Assembly (NCBI GenBank): GCA_949752735.1
Contig: OX457037.1
Coordinates: 65,915,915 to 65,979,914, forward strand
Direction: 5' to 3'
DNA: 64,000 bases
From: Lumbricus terrestris
Taxonomy: Eukaryota; Annelida; Clitellata; Crassiclitellata; Lumbricidae
Positions 1-8,710 of this stretch are shown piece by piece. The notes below the pieces were generated by a model. It had not been told where the DNA came from. It saw nothing but the letters and a program-made list of their open reading frames with translations, and made no database searches. Numbering within the stretch: position 1 is the stretch's first letter; the number at the start of each line of letters is the position of its first letter. The position numbers and the translations under genes were made by a program.

Positions 1-25
1 TATCATAGGACCATAAGGAAACTTT

Positions 26-472
26 TTGGAGGGACTGCATTTCAAGTTTCAAGAAAAATATTTTTCCTGTGCAATCGTGGGACACCCTAGTGTTTATGCC
101 CCCTTTGCTCAGACTATCCCTGCTAACGTTCCGACACAAGTAAATTTTTCGGGAGTAAGATTCGATCCAGATGATTGTCTCGTCAATTCGAACCGTTTCC
201 TTCCTAAGAAAGCCGGATGTTATATGGTTACGGTGTGTGTGGAATTTCGCGACAATAGTGCTAGAAATTACGATAATGTTGGCTTGTACAAAAGTGGGGG
301 AGTGTACATGCCTTTGTCCGTCGGTGGGGGTACGGCTGGATCGTATAATAATGCAACGGGTACTAGCCTAGTTCGATTAACTAATACCGATTACCTCGAG
401 ATATTTGTTGCTTCGTCTAATACGGTAAATATTTTAGTTCGAGATTTTTCAGTCGCGTACTTACGACCTTGA
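26..472 (+). CDS. C1q/TNF-like jelly-roll protein, 5' partial
   Basis: A 148-residue frame with the look of a C1q/TNF globular domain: CYMVTVCVEF in the middle, GLYKSGG, a serine/glycine-rich turn, DYLEIFVASS, and the terminal FSVAYLRP. There is no ATG at its start: the first codon is TTG, and an in-frame TAA lies at 14-16, so the true N-terminus is frameshifted or lies in another frame upstream. C1q-like domains bind proteins or glycans. In a virus such a protein could be a fibre-like receptor binder, but that is inference. It runs convergently toward the leftward gene at 513-932, with a short AT-rich gap between the two stops. Confidence 0.55.
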   Translation: MEGLHFKFQEKYFSCAIVGHPSVYAPFAQTIPANVPTQVNFSGVRFDPDDCLVNSNRFLPKKAGCYMVTVCVEFRDNSARNYDNVGLYKSGGVYMPLSVGGGTAGSYNNATGTSLVRLTNTDYLEIFVASSNTVNILVRDFSVAYLRP

Positions 473-512
473 TTTTCTTCAATTCAAAACCGAGTTAAGT
501 TTTGAATTTATA

Positions 513-932
513 CTACGCTTCCTTTTTCTCATGAACTTTAATTTCGTATCTGTTTCTCCATACTCTTCCGTTATAATATAATATTTGCCGAGAGCCTTGT
601 CCGTGAGCTTTGGCCGCTTTGTATATCGACGAATACTCGATGGTCTCACCCGTTTCCCGGTCTAAGATATCGACTCGTCTCGGGTTGTTTCTGATAGTTT
701 TCAATCCATCGTATCTACCATCGTCGACTACTTCACCTTCTTTTCGTCGATCTTTCCAATATTCTTGTTGGTATTCTTTTTGCGTTAATAATTTCGGTTT
801 ACCTACTAATGAGGCGTCGGCTGGAAGCAACCCTTTCTCAATCAGTAGCTCTATCAGTTCTGGTTTGCTGAGATGAGCGGCTCCTCTAATCTTATTCTCT
901 TTCGCCAACTTTTGCAACTCTGGCAGCTTCAT
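513..932 (-). CDS. SAP/LEM-like plus NUMOD1-like DNA-binding protein
   Basis: Start chosen at the ATG at 932 because it is preceded by CTATAAA, the same motif seen before other genes of this element; the frame is open up to an ATG at 995. The 139-residue product opens with a helix-turn-helix SAP/LEM/Rho_N-type module (KLPELQKLAKENKIRG, then LSKPELIELL). It ends with a NUMOD1-like segment (Y-S-S-I-Y-K-A-A-K, then I-L-Y-Y-N-G-R-V-W and a final basic strand), a DNA-binding module known from homing endonucleases. No nuclease motif is present. A role in binding the viral genome or in packaging is an inference. It is the last gene of the leftward block. Confidence 0.6.
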   Translation of the reverse strand: MKLPELQKLAKENKIRGAAHLSKPELIELLIEKGLLPADASLVGKPKLLTQKEYQQEYWKDRRKEGEVVDDGRYDGLKTIRNNPRRVDILDRETGETIEYSSIYKAAKAHGQGSRQILYYNGRVWRNRYEIKVHEKKEA

Positions 933-987
933 TTTATAGTACATTATTTCTTTAAACAAGAAACTATTTTTCATTCGTTCAATTGTT

Positions 988-2277
988 TCAACCATAAACC
1001 ACGCTCATTTTCTGGCCATCCGATTGAAAGTTGAGTAACTTGTCAGAAATCACCATTGCGTACGCTTCCGTATTAGCCGGCACCGCTGCATTAAAATTAG
1101 CTTTGATCTGAATATCAACTACCGACGACTTCAGACGTTCGGATTGCTTGCTCACGCCAAACACCATAGTTGGAAAAAGAGTTTTAAAGTCCGCTGGTGT
1201 GATATTACTTTGCGTTATCAGTTCGCTCATTCCGTAGAATTTTTCGCTAAACGTGGCCACCTCTCTGTACGCTCGCGAGAATTGTTGATTCGGAAATGAT
1301 AGGTTATAATCAACGGCCGGGTATCGTTCCTGGTTCATCATCACGTACATGTTCTTCAGATCGCAATGATTGAAAATCGATGGATTATGTTCTTGATCAC
1401 CCCCTCGATCGGTTTGAAATCCTACTAAGATATACCTAGGTTTCTCAGGCGATGTCTTAACGCTAAGTCTCCAGCTAAAAGTAGTCGATTGTGGGACTGT
1501 AATAGTATCGCATTGACGGGCTCTGTATGCAACTGGCAGCGATGCCTTCGATTCGATGGTTTTGTACATTTGCATCTTCTCCATATCAGATGGCAAAACG
1601 TGCGGCATAAACCACGAGATTTTGTCTACCCTGACTTTTCCTGCACCCGCAGCAGCGAGTCGAAAAATTGCGTCGTCGTCGGCTTTACGAACAAGAGTTA
1701 GCGTTTGTTTCATACCATAAATAACCTTGTCGTAATCATCACAAAATCCAAAAATATGCCTTAATGGAACGATAAAACTAAACATGCCTCTAACCGTCGG
1801 TTGTCTAATTAGGTACGACTGTCTAACGGCGAAACCTTGATTATCCGCGATAACAGCCGTCGCGGCACTGTCCTTGTACCACAGCTGATTTAAACCTTGA
1901 GCTAGTTGAAAATCATTTGGGTATTTGAGCAATCCGAGCATCGTCGTTGCTTGGCCTGGGTGAAATAATGATTCAATTTCTTGATTCGATAGGGAATACG
2001 ATATTTGACTGAACAGATGCATAAGTCCATTATTCGTAAGAGCTGCGGCATCGGCATTAACGTATGCGCTGTTGTCCGCCTTCAACAATCTACCCTCGAA
2101 TAGTAGGTATGATTCTGCTGGGTGGCTGTATAGATCTTGAAGTTCGATGTTTATTCTAATCTCCCCGGCGGTGTTTAGATTCGCTCCCGATATCGGCTCA
2201 TACTCATGCCATTCATAGCGCTCAATTCCGTCATCGATCAATGGTTGTTCGGGAAATCTTAGAATATCAGATTGCAT
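988..2277 (-). CDS. Probable major capsid protein (double jelly-roll type)
   Basis: An intact 429-residue frame starting at an ATG preceded by GAATAAA. It is the longest gene of the leftward block, acidic at the N-terminus and rich in predicted beta strands. I recognise it as the conserved family often annotated in invertebrate genomes as F54H12.2-like, which sits beside penton-like and ATPase genes in Maverick-type elements. That position and its length suggest the hexon/major capsid protein with two jelly rolls, but no short motif proves it. It has no premature stop, unlike several neighbours, so either it decayed late or chance has spared it. Confidence 0.62.
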   Translation of the reverse strand: MQSDILRFPEQPLIDDGIERYEWHEYEPISGANLNTAGEIRINIELQDLYSHPAESYLLFEGRLLKADNSAYVNADAAALTNNGLMHLFSQISYSLSNQEIESLFHPGQATTMLGLLKYPNDFQLAQGLNQLWYKDSAATAVIADNQGFAVRQSYLIRQPTVRGMFSFIVPLRHIFGFCDDYDKVIYGMKQTLTLVRKADDDAIFRLAAAGAGKVRVDKISWFMPHVLPSDMEKMQMYKTIESKASLPVAYRARQCDTITVPQSTTFSWRLSVKTSPEKPRYILVGFQTDRGGDQEHNPSIFNHCDLKNMYVMMNQERYPAVDYNLSFPNQQFSRAYREVATFSEKFYGMSELITQSNITPADFKTLFPTMVFGVSKQSERLKSSVVDIQIKANFNAAVPANTEAYAMVISDKLLNFQSDGQKMSVVYG

Positions 2278-2299
2278 TTTATTCTAAGATAATATTATT

Positions 2300-2755
2300 T
2301 TACGCGACCTTCATCCCCGCGCCGTTTCGCGAACGCACTAAATCTTGGATCGATATGGCGCCATTTTTCAAACCTTTCCCTAACATCAGACCATCTCCCA
2401 TCATCAGATTATTGAAATTAGTGTCCGCCGCATTCGTCCCGATGCTACTTAATCGATCTATAATAGCCCTAGTTACTGGTGTAATTTCTGGTTTCTTCGG
2501 AGGAGTAGATAGTTTAGACGCTACTTTGTCTACTAATCGTTTACCTGCATCGATTGCGGCTGTTTTCCCAACATCGATCGCCTTTTTCCCAATTTCTTTC
2601 GCCACGTCTTTACTCGCACTGAGAGCTCTAGATGCTATCTGTTTGGTCGCGTCCGAAGTAACAAGTCTTTTGAAAAATCCCGAAATAGTATCGAATATTC
2701 CGGATCCACCGATAACGTATTGCTACCTGTAACTCCTTCTATTAACGATCTGCAT
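2300..2755 (-). pseudogene. Minor core/capsid protein, early stop codon
   Basis: The ATG at 2753-2755 lies just after a TTATAAAAA motif. Ten codons later an in-frame TAG (2723-2725) interrupts the frame, which then runs open to 2300 (about 141 residues). The downstream part begins with a YVIGGSG motif and an amphipathic stretch (FDTISGFFKRLV). A long lysine/alanine-rich helix follows (KEIGKKAIDVGKTAAIDAG), then a proline/lysine segment and a C-terminal LMMGDGLMLGKGLKNG region. Such small basic, amphipathic products resemble adenovirus core or pVI/pX-type proteins; the assignment is by character and position only. Translation could in principle restart downstream, but no in-frame ATG lies near the stop. 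Confidence 0.5.
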
Positions 2756-2758
2756 TTT

Positions 2759-3662
2759 TTATAAAGTCGACATTATATTTTTGTAACCATCTTTACCCAA
2801 CACTCCTTGCCGTAGTAACTCGTCGCACATCGCCACGATCTCGTTTCTTACTCAGGTATTACCTGCCTTGAAGCTATGAATTCTTAACTCCAGCTGTTCC
2901 GCCAATACATTAGGGTCTTCGGATATGACTATTACACCGACGCCTTTACCCACTGTACTACGCGGCCTCTTTTCCCATATCGTTTTGATAATTTCTCTAT
3001 ATTTGGCGCTAGAAGATGCCTTAGGTTTGTTAGGATATTTCGGCTGTGCTATAGCATTCGTCGCGTACAGAATCTCGGCGTAATCGGCTTTGTCATTATC
3101 GTCGTATATCGTCGCGTTAGGCTCTTTCATCGTCAACAACTCCCAAAGCCCTGGTGTCCCTATATAAATCTTATTTTTAACCATCACATCATCTCCTTGA
3201 ATCGAAATCGGAGTGTCACCGATATAGAATTGACCATTTTTGGATTTTATTCCGAACGTCGTGTCTACGGTTTTTTTTATCAGAGGCGTATTGATGAAGG
3301 TACTTGGCGGCTATACCCCCTAATTCTATGGTTCTAATTTCCTCGGCCGGATCGTTGCTATACGCTTCTATCGAAGGATGCTGCGGAAAATGAACTCCTT
3401 TTAACGAAGCGGGAAGTGCTTGTAACGCGTTTGATGTGGCTGCCGAGGTTTCTTTGATAGCGGAGAGTAAGACATTTTGCTCTTTGGAACTTGCGGATTG
3501 GGAATCGACGATAGGTTTGTATAACTTGGTTAATTCTTGCTGAAGCCCCGAATCTCCCAACCTCTCTGAGAGAAAGTTTTGTTGAATATTCTTCTTTGAT
3601 TTCAGATATTCAGCAACGATAAAATCTCTTTTCGCGGGGTCGGTAATCTTTAGAAACGACAT
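2759..3662 (-). pseudogene. Conserved Maverick-type protein of unknown function, frameshifted
   Basis: Start placed at the ATG at 3662 (MSFLKITDPAKRDF), which follows ACTTAAA; an upstream ATG at 3707 gives a less likely N-terminus. The frame runs to 3216, but a T8 tract at 3271-3278 (A8 in the coding strand) marks a shift, and the homologous frame continues from there through 3187-2852. An in-frame TGA at 2852-2854 then cuts off about 30 more codons, which stay open to a TAA at 2759. The C-terminal half carries IYIGTPGLWELLT. I know this as a recurrent family in invertebrate elements of this kind, with no established function. One indel plus one nonsense codon make it a pseudogene unless the indel is a sequencing error. 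Confidence 0.6.
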
Positions 3663-3754
3663 TTTAAGTTTAAAAAATATAATGTTTTCAGACATGTTTT
3701 CAGACATGTTTCAAAACATAAGTTAGACGTACTCACAGACATAACGACATAGGT

Positions 3755-4450
3755 CTACTTGATTGCACGTATGTTCGCGTTAGTCGTCTTTCCATTAGGT
3801 TCGTTATTTTGTTCAAACCAAGCCTGAAAGTACTGCATGACTTCTCCTTTTCCACGATCGATGAGTGATTGTTTCGCTTCTTCGTCTAGCGCAATTTTAA
3901 TCTTAGTTTTAATTTCTTCTTTCATACTATTGAATTTGTCAATCTCGCTTAAAATCAGAGAATATTCCTCATCTGAAATGTTATCGTCCTCGAGGGCTTT
4001 TGAAATATGGTCGCTGATCGTGTTGAGCTTTGCGTCGGCGAGCGTTTTGATCTTTTCATGCTTCTCCCCCTTCAGAGCAAGCTTTTTACTGATTATGCCG
4101 CCTATTATACTTATTACCCCCACTCCTAATGCCGCTCCTTCCATAGCAATAACAATGGGTGTCGCAATTAGAGTGGATAAAACTCCTATTCCTGAAATTC
4201 CTAGTCCCACCGACGCCGCCATGAGGGTGCTACCTACTACACCGATTACGCTTACACTTCTATGATACTTTTTACTTAACGCGGCTCTTTTGTCTCGTTC
4301 TTGTTCGATTTCCTTTTTAATTTTGCTAATCTTATGAAGACGAAACGTTTGCATAGGCCCTCCACCGATAGGCTTATGTATTTCACCTTCTGGCGCGGTG
4401 GGTGTTATATTCGTTAGGTTTGGATAGAGTTTGTTGTCTTCGTATTCCAT
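3755..4450 (-). CDS. Two-pass membrane protein with helical tails, unknown function
   Basis: A 231-residue intact frame. Residues 1-35 are proline-rich. Residues 40-62 form a charged coiled-coil-like helix (KIKKEIEQERDKRAALSKK). Residues 65-122 are strongly hydrophobic with glycine zippers, enough for two transmembrane helices. Residues 125-215 are a long charged helical region (KLNTISDHISKALEDDNISD). It belongs to a family that recurs in these elements in many invertebrates. The fold suggests a virion or host-membrane protein that could act in membrane remodelling; that is inference. The ATG is 6 bp beyond an AATAAAA sequence. Confidence 0.55.
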   Translation of the reverse strand: MEYEDNKLYPNLTNITPTAPEGEIHKPIGGGPMQTFRLHKISKIKKEIEQERDKRAALSKKYHRSVSVIGVVGSTLMAASVGLGISGIGVLSTLIATPIVIAMEGAALGVGVISIIGGIISKKLALKGEKHEKIKTLADAKLNTISDHISKALEDDNISDEEYSLILSEIDKFNSMKEEIKTKIKIALDEEAKQSLIDRGKGEVMQYFQAWFEQNNEPNGKTTNANIRAIK

Positions 4451-4476
4451 TCGGTTTTATTTACGCAATATTTTTT

Positions 4477-4884
4477 TTATAGCAGATAATTTACATAACA
4501 AAGCGAATCTCCTCCGTTTATAGTTACTACCGAATCGGAATTGTTGTAAACCGAAACTATGATATCATCAACCACATCGTCTGAAACCACTCCCCCTTGA
4601 AGACTACACTTTAGTTCTTTAATGCTCTGTCTAAGGGAAATGAGGCAAACTCCTGCAGTCATTTCTACGCCGAGACCAAGCCTTAGCGTATTTGTCGCCT
4701 TCGGTTGTATCGTTATAACATTTTGCGCAAAAATCTTAAATTTTATACCACCTAGTAGTCTTTTTGGTTGATGAGTAACGTAGCTCAACACCTTCCAAAA
4801 GACTGAATTGGGTTGCGTTCTAACCTCTTCACGTCTAGGCGGTTTAGTCCCCGATTTATGTAATGGCATTCCGTATGTCGACAT
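4477..4884 (-). CDS. dUTPase-fold protein, probably non-catalytic
   Basis: A 135-residue frame whose ATG is preceded by GTATAAA. The second half reads like the trimeric dUTPase beta-fold: LGLGVEMTAGVCLISL, then GGVVSDDVVDDIIVSVYNN, then INGGDSLCYVNYL. These correspond to the conserved strands around dUTPase motifs 2-4. The catalytic aspartate/tyrosine pattern of motif 3 and the C-terminal glycine-rich motif 5 are not evident, so enzyme activity is doubtful. A structural role in the virion is possible. Confidence 0.45.
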   Translation of the reverse strand: MSTYGMPLHKSGTKPPRREEVRTQPNSVFWKVLSYVTHQPKRLLGGIKFKIFAQNVITIQPKATNTLRLGLGVEMTAGVCLISLRQSIKELKCSLQGGVVSDDVVDDIIVSVYNNSDSVVTINGGDSLCYVNYLL

Positions 4885-4910
4885 TTTATACTCGTTTTAT
4901 ATAGACAAGT

Positions 4911-5507
4911 TTAAAATATCATACCGAGAATTGGAATGTTTGCAAACGGAGAATTAGGACCCAGCAAAAGTCCTTCACCTCTCGCGTACCCCTGCCCTGT
5001 TTTCATATACAACCCGGATGCTGCTATAGAGCTACCTTTTAGCCAGGGGGATAAGTACAAACCATCCCCGGTTGATCTTACCTTACACGCCATATCGCCT
5101 TTCTTGACATACATTACACCTGACCCGCTGATCTTATCTACAATCTTAGACGTGGCTGCAGAACCTAAGCCGCTCATAGCCCCCATCGCTAAACTAGGTA
5201 GCATATTAGACAGAAGGAATTTACCCGCCGTTGCTATAAATGGAAGTATGGCGTTTATGAATCCTCCTTCGACTTTCTTATTATGCTCCAATTGCGTGTT
5301 ACTCATTTTAATGACTACGCCGGTTCCTTTTTGGTACGCCTTTGCCATTTTATTGATTTGCCCCTGCGTCAGAGCTAACACATGTTCCCCGCTCATATCA
5401 TCATGCGCCAGTTTGATACTCACGCCAGTCCCCGCTTGAAGAGATCTTTGAATTTTGTCTTTTTGCGCTTCTGAAATATTAACTTTTACGCCTGTGTAAC
5501 GATACAT
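4911..5507 (-). CDS. pX/pVI-like minor capsid protein
   Basis: A 198-residue intact frame; its ATG follows CATATAAA. The N-terminal half has two copies of a short repeat (AGTGVSIKLAHDDM and KGTGVVIKMSNTQL), each after a Q-rich helix. A hydrophobic, glycine/alanine-rich stretch at about residues 82-130 (GGFINAILPFIATAGKFLLS) follows, then a GSGVMYVKKG and GLYLSPW segment. Small internal capsid proteins of adenovirus-like elements (pX, membrane-active pVI) have this mix of glycine-rich hydrophobic segments and a GxGL C-terminus. Function is inferred from character and position next to the penton-like gene. Confidence 0.5.
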   Translation of the reverse strand: MYRYTGVKVNISEAQKDKIQRSLQAGTGVSIKLAHDDMSGEHVLALTQGQINKMAKAYQKGTGVVIKMSNTQLEHNKKVEGGFINAILPFIATAGKFLLSNMLPSLAMGAMSGLGSAATSKIVDKISGSGVMYVKKGDMACKVRSTGDGLYLSPWLKGSSIAASGLYMKTGQGYARGEGLLLGPNSPFANIPILGMIF

Positions 5508-5533
5508 TTTATATGTAAATTACAAAAAAACTG

Positions 5534-6329
5534 TCAAACTTCTCTGATGTGAAACCGAATCGTCAAGTCTTCTCCTCTAAGATTTACCTGGTCCCCATTT
5601 TGGTCTGCGAGTCTCGTTTCCATCGTTGAGATTGTAGATAGCGTAATGGGAAGATATATTAAAGTATTTGGCACTTCGATAATCTTGTAACCCGGACCTA
5701 CGTTTGGGAAAAAAGAATGTATCACGTTTACCGATGTTCCGTTAGAGTACGAAGACTCGATAATATCGTTGGTCACTCTTAGGCTGCTTGTTCTCAGTAT
5801 ATTTACCAAGTGCTCCGATTCGTTATATCCGCTCCGATAGGGTAATTTTTCAAAACCTAGAACTGATCCGATCGAATTCTCAGGTCTAAAGTCAACCCGA
5901 TAGCCTGCTGCAATATTTACCACAGACTTCAGGGTATTCGTGTTGGGCTCTATCGCGACACAGTAGCTGCCATTTACCACGTCGTAATGCCCCTTTTCCT
6001 TCATGATTCTTTGTATATATTCGTTTATTTCCGTAATTTCATAGCAGCCTTCGGGGACTTCTATGTTAATCCAGTCTGTTTCATTATCCGGCGAATATCT
6101 AAAGTTGTTGTTTGTTGCGTCGATATTAGGGAAAGAATAGTACGTTTCGAGATTTACAAGAGCCATTTCATACATCTTTTTTTTTGTCTAGTTCAAGTAG
6201 TGGATTAAACTTTGTTCTGATTCGTGTGCTCTTTTCGCTCAGCAAAATGTAAAACGACCTTTTTGGTTCCGTGTTATGAGCCGTCTTTTCCGTATTATCG
6301 GCTATCTGTTTGAGAAGCGATGATTCCAT
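5534..6329 (-). pseudogene. Penton-like single jelly-roll capsid protein, frameshifted
   Basis: The main frame (5534-6175, 213 residues) reads as a single jelly-roll protein with ALVNLETYYSFPNI at the start, IGSVLGF in the middle and a C-terminal LRGEDLTIRFHI. This is the pattern of the Maverick/adintovirus penton gene. Directly upstream an ATG at 6329, preceded by TTATAAGAAA, opens a 53-codon frame that ends at 6168, overlapping the main frame by 8 bp. The two meet at a T9 tract (6177-6185), so a one-base change there probably split one gene of about 265 codons. The alternative is a separate small gene upstream. It sits directly downstream of the ATPase gene in transcription order. Confidence 0.6.
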
Positions 6330-6351
6330 TTTTTCTTATAATACAATAATT

Positions 6352-7140
6352 TTACAACAGTGGATCCTCGATTACATAAAATGCGTCGAACCCGCAGCGG
6401 TATTTACCATTGTCCTTTTCACTAGTTCGATCAATAACAACGAATCCGTGAGGCTGCTCCCACACCGTTTTGCATAGTTTTCTAAACTCATCTTTCAACA
6501 TGTCTGTACTAACATGGTCGTTATAGATATGGTTAATGTTTTTCAAGTCCTGCTTAAACAGGCAAATAAAGTTTGCATTCTCTCTGATCGTTTGTCGCGG
6601 TAGTTTGAAATAATTCTGAGCGAGGTAAAAACAGTCTACACCGCTGTGCCTCCCCCGAATATAATATGTTTCGCACTTGTTTTGTTTTTCCAACTGTAAA
6701 TCATCAAAAATCATCAGATTCTTCTTTTCGCTACTCAGGTCTCTTGGATCTGGCACATCTTCGGCTTTTTCAAAAAACTTGGCATTGATATCGGACTCGG
6801 CTTCAAGGCTTTTTGCTATTTCTTCTATAACGAGGGCCGGTGACGCGTTTTTCCCCACGATTTCATCTCGGTGCTCGAATAACCAAACGATCGCTTCTTT
6901 CGGTAATTTTTCTTCGAACGCCTTTTTAATAATACGATATTCCGGTTGAAACAGAGAAGTACCGAATACCTGGAGGTTATTATAGTCCAACCAGTCTGGT
7001 CTAAGTAATAGATTAAGAAGAAGCGTCGTTTTGCCGCACGACGATTTCCCTATTATCAGCCCCCTTATACTTTTGGGTAGCAAAGGATTATTAAATCTTT
7101 TCGAAAGCGCAGTGCCCCAACTCAGATCTTTGATATCCAT
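6352..7140 (-). CDS. FtsK/HerA (A32)-type DNA-packaging ATPase
   Basis: An intact 262-residue frame. The Walker A motif GKSSCGKT is at residues 31-38 and a Walker B hydrophobic strand LMIFDDL at 142-148. A conserved AQNYFKLPRQTIREN segment follows, as in poxvirus A32-type packaging ATPases of Mavericks and adintoviruses. The enzyme is expected to pump the viral genome into preformed capsids using ATP. It is the first gene of the leftward block and diverges from the phospholipase gene across only 29 bp. All catalytic motifs are present. Confidence 0.85.
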   Translation of the reverse strand: MDIKDLSWGTALSKRFNNPLLPKSIRGLIIGKSSCGKTTLLLNLLLRPDWLDYNNLQVFGTSLFQPEYRIIKKAFEEKLPKEAIVWLFEHRDEIVGKNASPALVIEEIAKSLEAESDINAKFFEKAEDVPDPRDLSSEKKNLMIFDDLQLEKQNKCETYYIRGRHSGVDCFYLAQNYFKLPRQTIRENANFICLFKQDLKNINHIYNDHVSTDMLKDEFRKLCKTVWEQPHGFVVIDRTSEKDNGKYRCGFDAFYVIEDPLL

Positions 7141-7162
7141 TTTTAAAATATATATTTTAAAA
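7141..7162. promoter_or_regulatory. Perfect 22-nt AT palindrome, divergent promoter region
   Basis: The 29 bp between the leftward ATPase ATG and the rightward phospholipase ATG start with a perfect 22-nt palindrome made of TTTTAAAA arms around TATATA. It puts a TATA-like sequence next to both start codons, so it probably serves as a shared core promoter. The symmetry is directly visible; promoter function is inferred. Confidence 0.5.
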
Positions 7163-7169
7163 AAGCGAA

Positions 7170-7727
7170 ATGTATTGCGTAAAGTGTAAAAAACAGACCG
7201 AAACGAGAGATGTACAGAACGTCGTAGCTAATAATGGTAGATCTATGCTTAGAGGTGTTTGCGCTGTATGTGGGAAAACTAAAACTCAATTCGTAAAGGC
7301 GTCTACCGTTGTGCAAGGCGGGGATGTAGTTGGTTCGTTGAATGCAGCTACTAGTAACATTAAGCTACCTTGGGCTAAGTTCCCCGGTGAGATGCATTTA
7401 CCAGGCCATCAGTTTTGCGGGCCAGGTACTAGGCTAGATTTGAGACTGAATCCAGATAGGACGCCTAAAGATTGGGGGAAGCCTGTGGATAGGGTTGACG
7501 AAGCGGCGTATCACCACGATTTAGCTTACAATCAACATGCTGATACGGCTTCTAGAAATATTGCTGACAAAGTAATGCTTAATGATTTGAATAACATTCC
7601 TAATCCTAGCTTGCGGGAACGTATAGAGAGGTTCATAGTCAAACCTATATTAGCTACTAAAGCGAGTCTCGGGTTAGGTTTACCTTCAAAAAACGGCAAA
7701 GTTGTGGGGAGGAAGAAAAAACGCTAA
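7170..7727 (+). CDS. Zinc-ribbon plus parvovirus-type phospholipase A2 protein
   Basis: A 185-residue frame. An N-terminal zinc ribbon has CxxC pairs at 3/6 and 31/34. A phospholipase A2 domain follows: glycine-rich calcium loop CGPGT at 83-87, then the catalytic H116-D117 in YHHDLAY. This is the VP1-type phospholipase of parvoviruses, also found in adintovirus-type elements, where it breaches endosomal membrane during entry. It ends in a basic tail (GRKKKR). In related elements the reading continues into the integrase; here the integrase frame is -1 relative to this one and meets it at an A6 run (about 7715-7720). The key active-site residues are present. Confidence 0.75.
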   Translation: MYCVKCKKQTETRDVQNVVANNGRSMLRGVCAVCGKTKTQFVKASTVVQGGDVVGSLNAATSNIKLPWAKFPGEMHLPGHQFCGPGTRLDLRLNPDRTPKDWGKPVDRVDEAAYHHDLAYNQHADTASRNIADKVMLNDLNNIPNPSLRERIERFIVKPILATKASLGLGLPSKNGKVVGRKKKR

Positions 7728-8638
7728 AGTGGACTGATGAACTGGCTAATGAATTGCATAGACCCGCGGTTAAACATTTTCGAAAGAGAAAAGTGTACGT
7801 TAGTGGGATAGATGAGATATGGGCTGCTGATTTAGTCGATATGCAGGCCTTCGCTAAAGATAACGATGGTGTGAAATACTTGTTAACCGTTATAGATGTG
7901 TTTTCTAAGTACGGTTGGATCGTACCATTGAATGATAAGAGTGGGAAATCTACAGCTAATGGCTTTGTGAAGATACTCGAGGGTGGGAGGAAGCCTGGTA
8001 AATTATGGGTTGACAAAGGGAAAGAATTTTATAATAAGGACGTAAAGAATTTGGTTGAGTTGTACTCTACTGAGAATGAAGAAAAATCTTGAGTCGTTGA
8101 GAGATGGAACCGAACAATGCGGGAGAAAATGTTCAAGTACTTTACAGCTAATTCAACGAGAAGATATATCGATATATTAGACGAAATGGTGGGTAGTTAT
8201 AACGACACAAGACATTCTTCCATTAAAATGTCACCTGCTAGAGCAAGTATGAAAGTGAACGAAAAGGCTGTAATTATGAATTTATACGGTAAAGAGATTT
8301 CGGAGCCTATTGTACCAAAGTTTTCAATAGGTGATAAGGTTAGAATAACTAAGAAGAAGAGCATTTTTGAGAAGGGATACACACCTAGATGGACTGAAGA
8401 AGTTTTTACAGTATCCCAGATTCAATACACGGTTCCACCGACTTATAAAATTACTGATTATAATGGCGAAGAAATACAGGGCTCATTCTATGAACAGGAG
8501 CTGCAGAAGACGACGCAGGAAATATATAGGATTAAAAAGATTATCAGGAAGCGTGGGAAGAAATCGCTCGTAAAGTGGTTAGGGTTTCCGGACTCGTTCA
8601 ATTCATGGATCGACAGCGATAACTTGTTAACATTTTGA
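7727..8638 (+). pseudogene. Retrovirus-type integrase with C-terminal chromodomain, in-frame stop
   Basis: An rve-fold integrase. The first catalytic aspartate lies in WAADLVDM, followed by VIDVFSKYGWIVP; the second lies in LWVDKGKEF. An in-frame TGA at 8090-8092 comes before the third acidic residue, which sits in VVERWNR just beyond it. The frame then stays open to 8638. A chromodomain ends the protein (KSLVKWLGFPDSFNSWI). The frame is open back to 7661 without an ATG, so expression probably depended on fusion or frameshifting from the phospholipase gene. Intact enzymes of this type insert Maverick genomes; this copy cannot make a full product without readthrough. Confidence 0.8.
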
Positions 8639-8710
8639 GTCGATTATGAGTCAAAATATCCAGTTTAGTACTACTGTCGTCTCTTCAGCGGAGATAAGAC
8701 GGACAAATAC

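Noticed and set aside
610..876. Plus-strand frames overlapping the leftward viral genes (also at 3837, 4936 and 6677)
   Set aside because: They are antisense shadows of recognisable viral proteins.
7715..7721. Canonical -1 programmed frameshift heptamer at the phospholipase/integrase junction
   Set aside because: A AAA AAC is present as a string but not in the zero-frame register needed for slippage, so only a non-canonical shift or an indel is possible.
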